Part shown: positions 9,049-16,978 of the stretch, in pieces
How the letters are laid out: each line of letters begins with the position of its first letter
Position numbering within the stretch: position 1 is the first letter of the stretch
NCBI RefSeq assembly: GCF_000308655.1
Contig: NZ_BAGC01000042.1
Span: 1 to 64,000, forward strand
Length of the DNA stretch: 64,000 nt
Reading direction: 5' to 3'
Source: Nocardia niigatensis NBRC 100131
GTDB lineage: Bacteria > Actinomycetota > Actinomycetes > Mycobacteriales > Mycobacteriaceae
Program-made: the position numbers and the translations under genes
Notes under the pieces: model-generated
What the model was told of the DNA's origin: nothing
Seen by the model: only the letters and a program-made list of their open reading frames with translations
Database searches by the model: none

Positions 9049-10050
9049 AATCCTCGAACACCGCGTCGATACTGCCCGCTGTCAGAACCCGCGCACTCCA
9101 CACCCGCAACCGCTCCGGGGTCGCGGAACGGACCGTGGCGACAGTCTCGGCGGTCAACGTCCCGAACTTCTCCGACAGCTGCTCGATCAGAGCCTGCGCG
9201 CGCCATTTCGCTTCGCCCCTCGCCTCACCTTCCGCGCGGCCTTTCGCGCGGCCTTCGGCGCGGAGTCGGTCCGCTGTCGTCATGATGACCTCCCTGGCCT
9301 GGGGTCCGAGTTGTCCGATGACGGATCCGAGATCGGATTCACTGATTTCGCCGACAATGAGAATGTACGTCAGCGCGCACACCAATTGCGCCTTGCCGCC
9401 CGACGCAGCCAGCATCGCACCGAAGTCATCGAGCAGGAGCGTCAGATCCTTGTCGAGATGACGGTTTCCCTGGGCCCTCTTCAACAGCACGAACATCACG
9501 CGGGCCTCGGGAGTCAGCTTCCGCGCGAGGAGGGCGGGCACGTCTACCGCGGCAAGATCGTCGAGGAGGAAGCGGAGGCTCGGGAGGTAATCGCCGAGCG
9601 CCGTGCGAGTGCCTGGGTCGATGCTGATCAGGTCGGCGAGCTCGGTCGGTTTGTTCCAACGGCGTCCGTTGGGGCTGGCGTGTACAACCACGGGGATCAC
9701 CACTGGCAGGGTGTCGGCCTTGGGGTGGTCGTCGATGTAGTGGTTCCAGATGCGGACCATGTACTCCAGCATTCGGAAGGGCATCAGTGGGTGGGGTTGG
9801 CTTTGGTGCTCGACCAGGACGTAGATGAAGGCGTCGTGGCACGCCAGGCGGGTGCGGAACAGGAGGTCGCTGAAGCGGGAACGGAGCTCTGGGGTGACGA
9901 AGCTGCAGGGCTGCCTTTCCAAGGCGTCCCAGTCCACGAGCACGGACACGGCCGGGGGAGTACCGCCCGCAACTCTCCGGCAGCGTTCGCGGGCTTGGCC
10001 AGGACGTGCCGGAAGTAGGCGTCGTGCGGATTATTCGGCGGGTCAGCCAT
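9047..10050 (-). pseudogene. Rpn family recombination-promoting nuclease/transposase-like protein, frameshifted
   Basis: Rpn proteins are PD-(D/E)XK nucleases related to transposases. The intact product would start at ATG 10050 (MADPPNNPHDAYFRHVLAKP) and continue into DWDALERQPCSFVTPELRSR, both recognisable Rpn segments. The two parts lie in different frames. They join at a run of five G on the plus strand (9954-9958); one more base would restore one 334-codon frame. The 1004-base span is one short of a multiple of three, as expected. The downstream part alone, from about 9949, is open for 300 codons. The C-terminal half has the usual RAEGRAKGRAEGEARGEAK repeats. It may be a decayed gene, a sequencing error, or slippage-controlled. 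Confidence 0.8.
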
Positions 10051-10149
10051 ATTCAGGCAACCTACGCCGCATCCACTCCCCGGCAATCGGTTTCATGGCG
10101 ACTCGCCATTTGACACGCGGCGAAGTCACGCCCTGACGAGCACTCGGGG

Positions 10150-10578
10150 TCAGCGGGTGCGGTAGCGGTTCCAGGCGGCGGATTCCCAGCCCATGACGAC
10201 GCGGAAGACCAGGACCGCTCCCCAGGGGGCGATGACCCAGATGGGCCAGGGGTAGGTGAATTCGCCTGCGGTGAGGGAGATTGCGGCCCAGATGACGAGG
10301 CAGAGGAGGCTGACGCCGAGCCAGGCGCTGCCTTCGATCCGCTGCCAGATGGGGAAGCGGGTGCCAGAGATCGTCTGGGCCGCACCGGTCTCGGGGAGGT
10401 CGGGGAGGTCCTGGAGGACCAGGTGAAGGTGCTCGCGGGTGGCCGTCGAGTAGACCTGGGTCAGCCGCTCGTTGTATTCGGCCAGGTCGAGGCGCCCGTC
10501 GGCGAGGTGGCGGCCGAGGAGGTCGGCAATCTGGGCGCGTTCGGCGTCGGAGGCGCGGGTGCCGGTGGTGATGTCCAT
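10150..10578 (-). CDS. DUF1707 domain, two-helix membrane protein
   Basis: 142 residues. The N-terminal DUF1707 segment (RASDAERAQIADLLGRHLAD, GRLDLAEYNERL) is a SHOCT-like helical hairpin common in actinobacterial membrane proteins. Two adjacent membrane helices follow (WLGVSLLCLVIWAAISL and WPIWVIAPWGAVLVFRVVMG). The ATG at 10578 is chosen because AGAGGA precedes it by seven bases; longer starts would run into the promoter. Function is unknown; the family is often linked to envelope or stress regulation. A sigma70-like promoter with twin repeats lies just upstream. Confidence 0.75.
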   Translation of the reverse strand: MDITTGTRASDAERAQIADLLGRHLADGRLDLAEYNERLTQVYSTATREHLHLVLQDLPDLPETGAAQTISGTRFPIWQRIEGSAWLGVSLLCLVIWAAISLTAGEFTYPWPIWVIAPWGAVLVFRVVMGWESAAWNRYRTR

Positions 10579-10609
10579 GTCGATCCTCTCGGTCGGACGC
10601 TGCCACATG

Positions 10610-10659
10610 CTCCACAGTGGAATATGCATCAAGGATAAACCTCCACATTGGAATGTCAA
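10610..10659 (-). promoter_or_regulatory. Promoter with twin 14-bp operator-like repeats
   Basis: Read on the minus strand, TTGACA (10654-10659) and TATCCT (10632-10637) are separated by 16 bases. Two direct copies of ATTCCANTGTGGAG sit at 10641-10654 and 10610-10623, 31 bp apart (three helical turns). Each contains a TCCA/TGGA dyad. The arrangement suggests a repressor bound cooperatively across the promoter of the DUF1707 gene. The regulator is not identified. Confidence 0.6.
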
Positions 10660-10749
10660 GGGATCCAAGTGAAGGCAGGTGCCAGCACATTTGCCAGCAG
10701 GGGTGATGCGATGAGATGGTTAGTGCCAGTTCTCGGACAAGGAGTCATC

Positions 10750-11982
10750 GTGGACCTCGACTGGTCGCCTGCCGATCTGGCGTTTCGTGATGAAGTGCGC
10801 AGCTTCCTCGACGAAAAGTTAACCGAAGATCTTCGCCGCGCGGGACGGTTGGCGACCAGCGTCTACCCGGACCACGAGGCCAGCATGCGCTGGCAGGCGA
10901 TCCTGCACGAGCGCGGCTGGGCCGCCCCGGCATGGCCGGTCAAGTACGGCGGATGCGACTGGAGCCTGACCCAGCACTACATCTTCGGCCGCGAATGCAC
11001 CCTGGCCGGCGCACCGAGCCTGTCCCCCATGGGAATTCGCATGGTCTCGCACGCCATCATGGCCTTCGGCACCCAGGAGCAGAAGGACTTCTTCCTGCCC
11101 GGCATCCTCACCGGCGAAGTGTTCTTCTGCCAGGGCTATTCGGAGCCCGAGTCCGGCTCGGACCTGGCCTCGCTGACCATGGCCGCGGTGCCCGACGGCA
11201 CCGACCTGGTGGTCACCGGCTCCAAGATCTGGACCACCCACGCCACCGAGGCCAACTGGATCTTCGCCCTGGTCCGCACCTCCAAGCAGGCCAAGAAGCA
11301 ACAGGGCATCACCTTCGTGCTCATCGACATGCGCACCCCGGGCATCGAGATCCGCCCGCTGGTCATGACCTCGGGCGAGCAGGTGCAGAACCAGGTCTTC
11401 TTCGACCAGGTCCGGGTACCGCAGGCGAATGTGCTGGGCCAGATCGACGACGGCTGGACCGTCGCCAAGTTCCTGCTCAACTTCGAGCGCGGCGGCGGCG
11501 CGGTGGCCCCCGCGCTGCAGGTCATGGCCGAGGAGCTGGCGCAGGCCGCGATCGAGCAGGTCGGCCCGAACGGCGGCGCGCTCATCGACGATCCCGCCTT
11601 CGCCGCCAAACTGGCCGATGCCCGCCTGCGCGCGGACGTGCTGGAGATCCTCGAATACCGCACCCTCGCACTGGTTTCCAGCGGCAAGGACCCGGGCCCG
11701 GCCGCGTCCACCCTCAAGATCCTGGGTACCGAGCTGAGCCAGGCGCTCACCGAACTGGCGCTGGAGGCCGCCGGTCCGCACGGTCGCGCCTATCAGCCGC
11801 ACGCCACCATGCCCGGCGGCCCGATCGCCGACTACATCCCGCCCGCCGACGGTTTCGTCGCCGGCGCGGACTGGCAGGCGGTCGCCCCGCTGCGGTACTT
11901 CAACGACCGCGCCGGCTCGATCTACGCCGGCAGCAACGAGATTCAGCGCAACATCATCGCCAAAGCCACCCTGGGACTGTAG
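10750..11982 (+). CDS. Acyl-CoA dehydrogenase, first subunit of a pair
   Basis: 410 residues. It is an FAD enzyme oxidising an acyl-CoA at the alpha-beta bond. GYSEPESGSDLASL, GSKIWTTHA and the C-terminal IYAGSNEIQRNIIAK are ACAD signatures. The GTG at 10750 is selected because GGAG lies eight bases before it and the protein then begins with DLDWSPADLAFRDEVRSFL, the usual N terminus. The second ACAD starts two bases after the stop. Adjacent, non-identical ACAD genes in actinobacteria commonly encode alpha2beta2 heterotetramers used for steroid side chains or unusual acyl-CoAs, so a heteromer is likely. The substrate cannot be read from sequence. Confidence 0.9.
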   Translation: MDLDWSPADLAFRDEVRSFLDEKLTEDLRRAGRLATSVYPDHEASMRWQAILHERGWAAPAWPVKYGGCDWSLTQHYIFGRECTLAGAPSLSPMGIRMVSHAIMAFGTQEQKDFFLPGILTGEVFFCQGYSEPESGSDLASLTMAAVPDGTDLVVTGSKIWTTHATEANWIFALVRTSKQAKKQQGITFVLIDMRTPGIEIRPLVMTSGEQVQNQVFFDQVRVPQANVLGQIDDGWTVAKFLLNFERGGGAVAPALQVMAEELAQAAIEQVGPNGGALIDDPAFAAKLADARLRADVLEILEYRTLALVSSGKDPGPAASTLKILGTELSQALTELALEAAGPHGRAYQPHATMPGGPIADYIPPADGFVAGADWQAVAPLRYFNDRAGSIYAGSNEIQRNIIAKATLGL

Positions 11983-11984
11983 CC

Positions 11985-13109
11985 ATGGACTTCTCTTTCA
12001 CCGCCGAACAAGAACTGCTCCGCGACACCGTCACCGAGTTCCTCGCGGCGCGCTATCCGCTCGAACCCAGCCGCGCGGCGGCGCGGACCGGGGCCGGCTG
12101 GCAGCCGGAGGTCTGGCGCGGACTGGCCGAGGAGGTCGGGATTCTCGGGGCGAGCCTGCCGGAGTCGGTGGGCGGCATCGGGGGCGGCCCGGTCGAGACC
12201 ATGATCATCGCCGAGGCGCTGGGCGCCGCGCTGGTGCTGGAACCGTACGTGGACACCGTGGTGGTGGGCGGCGGCCTGCTGCGGCGCAGCACCGGCAAGC
12301 GGGCCGAGGATCTGCTGGCGGGCATCGCCGCGGGCGAGGTCGTCACCGGATTCGCCGCGCTGGAACCGCGATCCGGCTACGACTACGCCGCGGTCGCGAC
12401 CACCGCGGTCCGGGACGGCGACGATTGGGTGCTGACCGGTGAGAAGTCGGTGGTGACCGCCGCGCCGCTGGCCACCCACCTGCTGGTGACCGCGCGGTTG
12501 GCGGACGAAACCGCGCTGTTCGTGGTCGATTTCGACGCCGCCGACCCGCCCGCCGGGCTGACCGTGCGCTCGTACCGCACCATCGACGAGCGCCAGGCCG
12601 CCGACCTGACCTTCGAGGGCCTGCGGGTGCCCGCCGACGCCCTGCTGCTCGCGGACGCGGGCGAGGCCGTCGCCGCCGCCGTGGACGAGGGCATTGGCGC
12701 GGTGTGCGCGGAGGCGGTCGGGGCGATGCGCAAGGTGCTCGCCGACACCGTCGCCTACACCAAGCAGCGCCAGCAGTTCGGCGTCCCGATCTCGAGCTTC
12801 CAGGCCCTGCAGCACCGCATGGTGGATATGCTGCTGGAGCTCGAACAGGCCGTGGCCGCAACGTATCTGGTGACGCTGAAGCTGGACGCCCCCGCGCCCG
12901 AGCGGGCCCGCGCCGCCGCGGCCGCCAAGGCCACCATCGGCCGCGCCGCCCGCCGGATCGGCCAGGAGTCGGTGCAGCTGCACGGCGCCATGGGTATGAC
13001 CGAGGAGCTGGCCATCGGCCACTTCTTCAAGCGCCTGACGGCCGTGCAGTACGAGTTCGGCACGACCGACCGACACATCGCCCGCTATGCCGCAATGACG
13101 CGGCCGTAG
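11985..13109 (+). CDS. Acyl-CoA dehydrogenase, second subunit of a pair
   Basis: 374 residues, beginning MDFSFTAEQELLRDTVTEFL. An ACAD fold is evident from the N-terminal helical domain, the middle beta domain (VLTGEKSVVTAAPLATHLLV) and the C-terminal bundle (QRQQFGVPISSFQALQHRM, LHGAMGMTEELAIGHFFKRL). It is shorter than its partner and lacks the YAGSNEIQ-type C terminus, as expected for the complementary chain of a heteromeric ACAD. Two-base spacing to the upstream gene means tight cotranscription. A 17-bp perfect hairpin follows the stop. Likely role: one beta-oxidation step on a bulky or steroid-like acyl-CoA, which is inferred from gene pairing only. Confidence 0.88.
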   Translation: MDFSFTAEQELLRDTVTEFLAARYPLEPSRAAARTGAGWQPEVWRGLAEEVGILGASLPESVGGIGGGPVETMIIAEALGAALVLEPYVDTVVVGGGLLRRSTGKRAEDLLAGIAAGEVVTGFAALEPRSGYDYAAVATTAVRDGDDWVLTGEKSVVTAAPLATHLLVTARLADETALFVVDFDAADPPAGLTVRSYRTIDERQAADLTFEGLRVPADALLLADAGEAVAAAVDEGIGAVCAEAVGAMRKVLADTVAYTKQRQQFGVPISSFQALQHRMVDMLLELEQAVAATYLVTLKLDAPAPERARAAAAAKATIGRAARRIGQESVQLHGAMGMTEELAIGHFFKRLTAVQYEFGTTDRHIARYAAMTRP

Positions 13110-13151
13110 CGGTTCCCGCGCACCGGCTCCAGGGGTGGTCCCGGTGTCGGG

Positions 13152-13193
13152 CCGGGTTCCGGTGGATCGCCTGGGGGATCCACCGGAACCCGG
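13152..13193. terminator. Very strong hairpin terminator
   Basis: Perfect 17-bp inverted repeat CCGGGTTCCGGTGGATC / GATCCACCGGAACCCGG with an 8-base loop, 42 bases after the acyl-CoA dehydrogenase pair. It also faces the end of a small minus-strand ORF, so it can serve both directions. Confidence 0.8.
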
Positions 13194-13232
13194 TCTTCGC
13201 GCAGGCGGTCCGGCGACCGCTGATCCCCTGAT

Positions 13233-13412
13233 CTACCTCCGATACCGCTGGTCCACACCGGCGGGTATCCGTCCGGCATCACGGCGTCCGGACCGGGGCG
13301 CGGCGGCGGCGCCACGCGCCGACCCTCGCACCGCGAGCACGATAACCAGCGCCAATGCGGGTCCGGTGACGAAACACAGCAGACCCAGCGCGATCAGTAG
13401 AACTGTTCCCAC
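13233..13412 (-). CDS. Small single-pass membrane protein (59 residues)
   Basis: From GTG 13412 the frame encodes MGTVLLIALGLLLCFVTGPA and continues as one long hydrophobic stretch into a basic, Arg-rich tail ending at TAG 13233. This looks like a genuine membrane protein rather than random high-GC frame, and the strong terminator just beyond its stop supports transcription in this direction. No Shine-Dalgarno site is visible. The same frame continues upstream without a start codon and encodes a CxxCxxC motif, so the true or ancestral protein may have been longer. Function unknown. Confidence 0.4.
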   Translation of the reverse strand: MGTVLLIALGLLCFVTGPALALVIVLAVRGSARGAAAAPRSGRRDAGRIPAGVDQRYRR

Positions 13413-13642
13413 GTGCGGATTATTGTCCGCCGCGCCGCATTTCGCACAATTACGGCAAACACCACCCTCTGGACCGAACGACCCGACCGGTCCGATGTGA
13501 GGCGATTCGAGTACCCGCCGGTAACCGTGGCCGCGGGCATCGCCATCCTGGTGTGATCAAGGACACAGCGCACTGCCCGTCACGTCCGCGGGACCTGTCT
13601 CGTCCTCGGTGTGGATACGAAACCAGCGGAAAGGACGACACC
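13413..13642. other. Intergenic region before the AhpD-like gene
   Basis: 230 bases with the putative upstream region of the small minus-strand ORF and the promoter and leader of the AhpD-like gene. No clear hairpin or consensus promoter could be assigned. GGAAAGGACGACACC before 13643 is that gene's ribosome-binding region. Confidence 0.5.
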
Positions 13643-14083
13643 ATGTCGCGTTTGGCCATGCAGGAGGCAGCCCCCGAGGTCTACCAGGCCTGGATCGCCG
13701 CCGAGACCGCGATCCGTCGCGGCCTCCTCGACGCCACCGTGCGGGAACTGGTCAAGATACGGGTCTCGCAGATCAACGGCTGCCTGTTCTGCATCGACAT
13801 GCACTCCACCGAGGCCCGCAAGGAGGGCGAGACCGAGCGGCGGCTCTGGCACCTCAACGCCTGGCGCGAGTCCGCGCTGTTCACTCCGGCCGAGCAGGCC
13901 GCACTGGAGTACGCCGAGGCCGCAACGGAACTCGGCCCGCACGGGGTGAGCGACGAGATCTGGGCGGGCGTGGAGAAGCACTTCGACGAGGGGCAGCGGG
14001 CGGGTCTGGTCGCGGTGACCGCGCAGATCAACCTGTGGAACCGGTTGGGCGTCCCGCTGCGGCTGGAGCCCCTGGGCGAGTAG
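13643..14083 (+). CDS. Carboxymuconolactone decarboxylase family (AhpD-like) protein
   Basis: 146 residues. The signature NGCLFCIDMHSTEARKEGE carries the CxxC plus His pair of AhpD-type alkylhydroperoxidases, which use a reactive Cys couple to reduce peroxides or peroxiredoxin partners. The helical flanks (LVKIRVSQI, ALEYAEAAT) fit the all-alpha trimeric fold. The ATG at 13643 is chosen because AAAGGA precedes it; a longer frame upstream is not typical of the family. It is a single gene followed closely by a metallophosphoesterase. Likely role in oxidative-stress defence, by family. Confidence 0.88.
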   Translation: MSRLAMQEAAPEVYQAWIAAETAIRRGLLDATVRELVKIRVSQINGCLFCIDMHSTEARKEGETERRLWHLNAWRESALFTPAEQAALEYAEAATELGPHGVSDEIWAGVEKHFDEGQRAGLVAVTAQINLWNRLGVPLRLEPLGE

Positions 14084-14170
14084 GCGCGTGGCCGCCGACG
14101 GCCCGCACAGCCGACGGCCACGGCCCGAATAGCGTTGACAGCCAAGAAGGTTCTGTGGCTGGCTGACGGT

Positions 14171-14956
14171 ATGGGCCGTGGCAATGGCAAGAACGGAGAG
14201 ATCCGGGACCCGGACGGCGAATCCGGGCACGTCCGGATCGCGGCGGTGGGCGATCTGCACATGCGCGAGAGCATGCGCGGCCGATTCCGCCCCGCCCTGC
14301 TGGAGCTGGGCGCCCGCGCGGACGTGCTGCTGCTGGCCGGTGATCTGACCAATGGCGGCACCCTGCGCGACACCGACGCCCTGTGCGCGGAGATCGCCGA
14401 TCTCCCTGTCCCGGTCGTCGCCGTGCTGGGCAATCACGATCACGATCGCCGGCTCGGCTTCCGGATCTCGGTGCGGCTCAGCGAGATCGGCGTCCACATG
14501 CTCGACGGCACCGCGATCACCCTGCCCGTCAACGGGATTCGCCTGGGCATCGCCGGGGTCATGGGCGGTAGCGGCGGCTTCCCCGGCCACCCGGGCAACC
14601 CGTCCGAGGGCAGTGTCGAACACCGCGCCCGCTTCCGCCGCGGCCCCGTCGACGCCACCCGCCTGCGCGCCGCCCTGGCATCACTGGACGCCGACATCCG
14701 CGTCGCCCTCATGCACTTCTCCCCCGTCGTCGACACCCTGGTCGGCGAGCCTCCGAAGATCTACCCGGGCCTGGGCTGCCACGAGCTCGCCGAGGCGGTG
14801 GACGCGGCCGGTACCTCGCTGGCCGTCCACGGCCATGCCCACAGTGGCACCGAGTTCGGCCGCACCATGGCGGGCGTCGAAGTCCGCAATGTCTCCTACC
14901 CGGTCATTCGGGCCGCGTACCGGACGTATGAGCTGAAACCTCCGGACTCGCGATGA
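14171..14956 (+). CDS. Calcineurin-like metallophosphoesterase
   Basis: 261 residues from ATG 14171; a TTG at 14135 is an alternative. All binuclear metal motifs are present: GDLH, LLLAGDLTNGG, VLGNHDHD, a later His in MHFSPVVD, and HGHAHSG. The product is cytosolic, with no signal peptide. The substrate is unknown; relatives cleave cyclic nucleotides, phosphodiesters or phosphoproteins. The gene lies 87 bases after the AhpD-like gene and may be cotranscribed with it. Confidence 0.87.
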   Translation: MGRGNGKNGEIRDPDGESGHVRIAAVGDLHMRESMRGRFRPALLELGARADVLLLAGDLTNGGTLRDTDALCAEIADLPVPVVAVLGNHDHDRRLGFRISVRLSEIGVHMLDGTAITLPVNGIRLGIAGVMGGSGGFPGHPGNPSEGSVEHRARFRRGPVDATRLRAALASLDADIRVALMHFSPVVDTLVGEPPKIYPGLGCHELAEAVDAAGTSLAVHGHAHSGTEFGRTMAGVEVRNVSYPVIRAAYRTYELKPPDSR

Positions 14957-14986
14957 ACCCGTTCGCGGTACCCTTTACGAAATCTG

Positions 14987-15065
14987 TGCTCACGGCGTGC
15001 CGGGAAGTCTGGTCGGCCGGTCCGAAACCTCGGGCCGCACGGTCCGACCTGGGAGTTTCGATGCG
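14987..15065 (+). ncRNA. Candidate structured leader before CBS/permease operon
   Basis: The 177-base gap before the CBS gene contains a compact, potentially foldable block. GCCGGGAAGTCTGGTCGGC can form a GCCG/CGGC hairpin, and the region after it has complementary GGTCCG and CGGACC-like segments. The block precedes an ion permease operon, which fits an ion-responsive RNA. However, a TATCCT -10-like box at 15122-15127 could make the mRNA leaderless and put this block upstream of transcription. I could not match it to a known riboswitch consensus. Confidence 0.25.
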
Positions 15066-15133
15066 GCATCTGTTTTCGATCTTGACGTATTCTGCTGCCG
15101 TGAATGCTCGGCTATCCGTCGTATCCTGCACAT

Positions 15134-15577
15134 ATGCATGCCGCTCAGATGGCCGAGGAATATCCGGTGATCGATTTGGACTCCGACGCGATCGACGCGG
15201 CGAAGTTGCTCGCGGAGCATCGACTGCCCGGGATTCTGGTGACCGACGCCAACGGCAAGCCACATTCGGTGCTGCCGGCCTCGCAGGTGGCGCTGTTCAT
15301 CGTGCCGACGTATGTGCAGGACGATCCGTCGCTGGCGGGGGTGCTCAACGAGTCCATGTGCGGGCAGGTGGTGAAACGGTTGCGGGGCAAGAAGGTCCGG
15401 GATGTGATTCCGGAGCGGCTCACCAAGATTCCCGCGGCCAAGGCAGACGACAATATCGTCGAGGTCGCGGCGCTGATGGCGAAGTACAAGTCACCGCTGG
15501 TCGCGGTGCAGGACGGCGACCGGCTGCTCGGCGTGATCACGTCCTCGCGGCTGCTGGAAGTGGCGCTGGCGAACTGA
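15134..15577 (+). CDS. CBS domain protein, partner of the downstream permease
   Basis: 147 residues forming a CBS pair. The two halves are [20 protein letters not shown] and ITDANG-like [16 protein letters not shown], then [19 protein letters not shown] and [23 protein letters not shown] pairs bind adenine nucleotides and gate transporters. ATG 15134 is used because a TATCCT box lies seven bases upstream, consistent with a leaderless start; ATG 15149 is possible. The permease starts 37 bases after the stop, so the CBS protein probably regulates that transporter. Confidence 0.85.
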   Translation: MHAAQMAEEYPVIDLDSDAIDAAKLLAEHRLPGILVTDANGKPHSVLPASQVALFIVPTYVQDDPSLAGVLNESMCGQVVKRLRGKKVRDVIPERLTKIPAAKADDNIVEVAALMAKYKSPLVAVQDGDRLLGVITSSRLLEVALAN

Positions 15578-15614
15578 GCCCGCCGGGGCGTTCGCGGCAT
15601 GCGCGGCGGACGCC

Positions 15615-16907
15615 GTGACCGTCGCCATCGCCATCGCGGTTTTCACCGTCGCGTATGTCCTGATCGCCTCCGAGCGGGTGCACAAGACCATTGCCGCGCT
15701 CGTCGGTGGCGGCGTGGTCATCGCCCTCGGCATCGTCGACTCCGACGACGTCTTCTACTCGCACGAGACCGGCATCGACTGGAATGTCATCTACCTGCTG
15801 CTCGGGATGATGATCATCGTCGGCGTACTGCGGCAGACCGGCGTCTTCGAGTACGCCGCCATCTGGGCGGCCAAGCGCGCCAAGGGATCCGCGCTGCGGG
15901 TGATGATCCTGCTGGTGCTCATCACCGCCACCGCGTCGGGCTTCCTGGACAATGTCACCACCGTGCTGCTCATCGCACCGGTCACGCTGCTGGTGTGCGA
16001 GCGCCTGGAGGTGCCGCCGGTGCCGTTCCTCATCGCCGAGGTGCTGGCCTCCAATATCGGTGGCGCGGCCACGCTCGTCGGCGACCCGCCCAACATCATC
16101 ATCGGCAGCCGGGGCGGGTTGTCGTTCAACGACTTCTTCCTGAATCTGACGCCGATCGTGCTCCTCACGCTGGCCGTGTTCACACTGCTGCTGCCGCGAC
16201 TGTTCAAGGGCTCCTTCGAGGTCCATCCCGAGCGGGCCGCCGACATCATGCAGTTGAACGAGCGGGAGGCGATTCGCGATCCGAAGCTGCTGATCAAGTG
16301 CGGAATCGTGCTGGCCATGGTCTTCGCGGGATTCTTCGGGCGCCCCGTCTTCCATCTCGAGCCCGCGCTGGTGGCATTGCTCGGCGCGGGTGCGCTGGTG
16401 CTGATTTCCGGTCTGCCGCAACGGGATTACCTGTCCGCGGTGGAATGGGAGACGCTGCTGTTCTTCGCGGGTCTGTTCGTGATGATCGGGGCGCTGGTGA
16501 AAACCGGGGTGATCGCGCGTTTGGCGAAATTCGCGACCGAACTCACCGGCGGTGACGCGCTCGTGGCAACCATGCTGATACTCGCGGTCTCGGCGGTGCT
16601 GTCGGGTGTCATCGACAACATCCCGTACGTGGCGACCATGAGCCCGCTGGTGGCCGAGCTGGTGGCACACGTCGATCATCCGGTCCAGGCGAATGCCCTG
16701 TGGTGGGCGCTGGCGCTGGGCGCGGATTTCGGCGGCAACCTCACAGCAGTCGGGGCCAGTGCGAATGTGGTGATGCTCGGGATCGCGCGGCGGTCGGACC
16801 ATCCGATCTCGTTCTGGGAATTCACCCGCAAGGGCATTCCGGTGACCGCGGTCACGATTGCGATGGCCGCGCCCTATCTGTGGCTGCGCTATTTCGCATT
16901 CGCCTGA
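15615..16907 (+). CDS. ArsB/NhaD/SLC13-type ion permease
   Basis: 430 residues with about eleven membrane segments and an internally duplicated architecture. Two re-entrant signatures are visible: [17 protein letters not shown] with [17 protein letters not shown] in the first half, and [19 protein letters not shown] with [19 protein letters not shown] in the second. This places it in the ion-transporter superfamily that includes NhaD Na+/H+ antiporters, ArsB and citrate permeases. The DNVTT and DNIP elements favour an antiporter or arsenite-like function, but the ion cannot be decided. It is cotranscribed with the CBS protein. Confidence 0.88.
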   Translation: MTVAIAIAVFTVAYVLIASERVHKTIAALVGGGVVIALGIVDSDDVFYSHETGIDWNVIYLLLGMMIIVGVLRQTGVFEYAAIWAAKRAKGSALRVMILLVLITATASGFLDNVTTVLLIAPVTLLVCERLEVPPVPFLIAEVLASNIGGAATLVGDPPNIIIGSRGGLSFNDFFLNLTPIVLLTLAVFTLLLPRLFKGSFEVHPERAADIMQLNEREAIRDPKLLIKCGIVLAMVFAGFFGRPVFHLEPALVALLGAGALVLISGLPQRDYLSAVEWETLLFFAGLFVMIGALVKTGVIARLAKFATELTGGDALVATMLILAVSAVLSGVIDNIPYVATMSPLVAELVAHVDHPVQANALWWALALGADFGGNLTAVGASANVVMLGIARRSDHPISFWEFTRKGIPVTAVTIAMAAPYLWLRYFAFA

Positions 16908-16978
16908 CCAGCCGGAAAGGCCACAAGATAGACATCTTCTGTGTGGCGATTGGTAATTTGCTCGACACCTGAACGACA

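Noticed and set aside
13135..13500. 121-codon plus-strand frame after the acyl-CoA dehydrogenases
   Set aside because: It runs through the 17-bp terminator hairpin and has no domain-like sequence.
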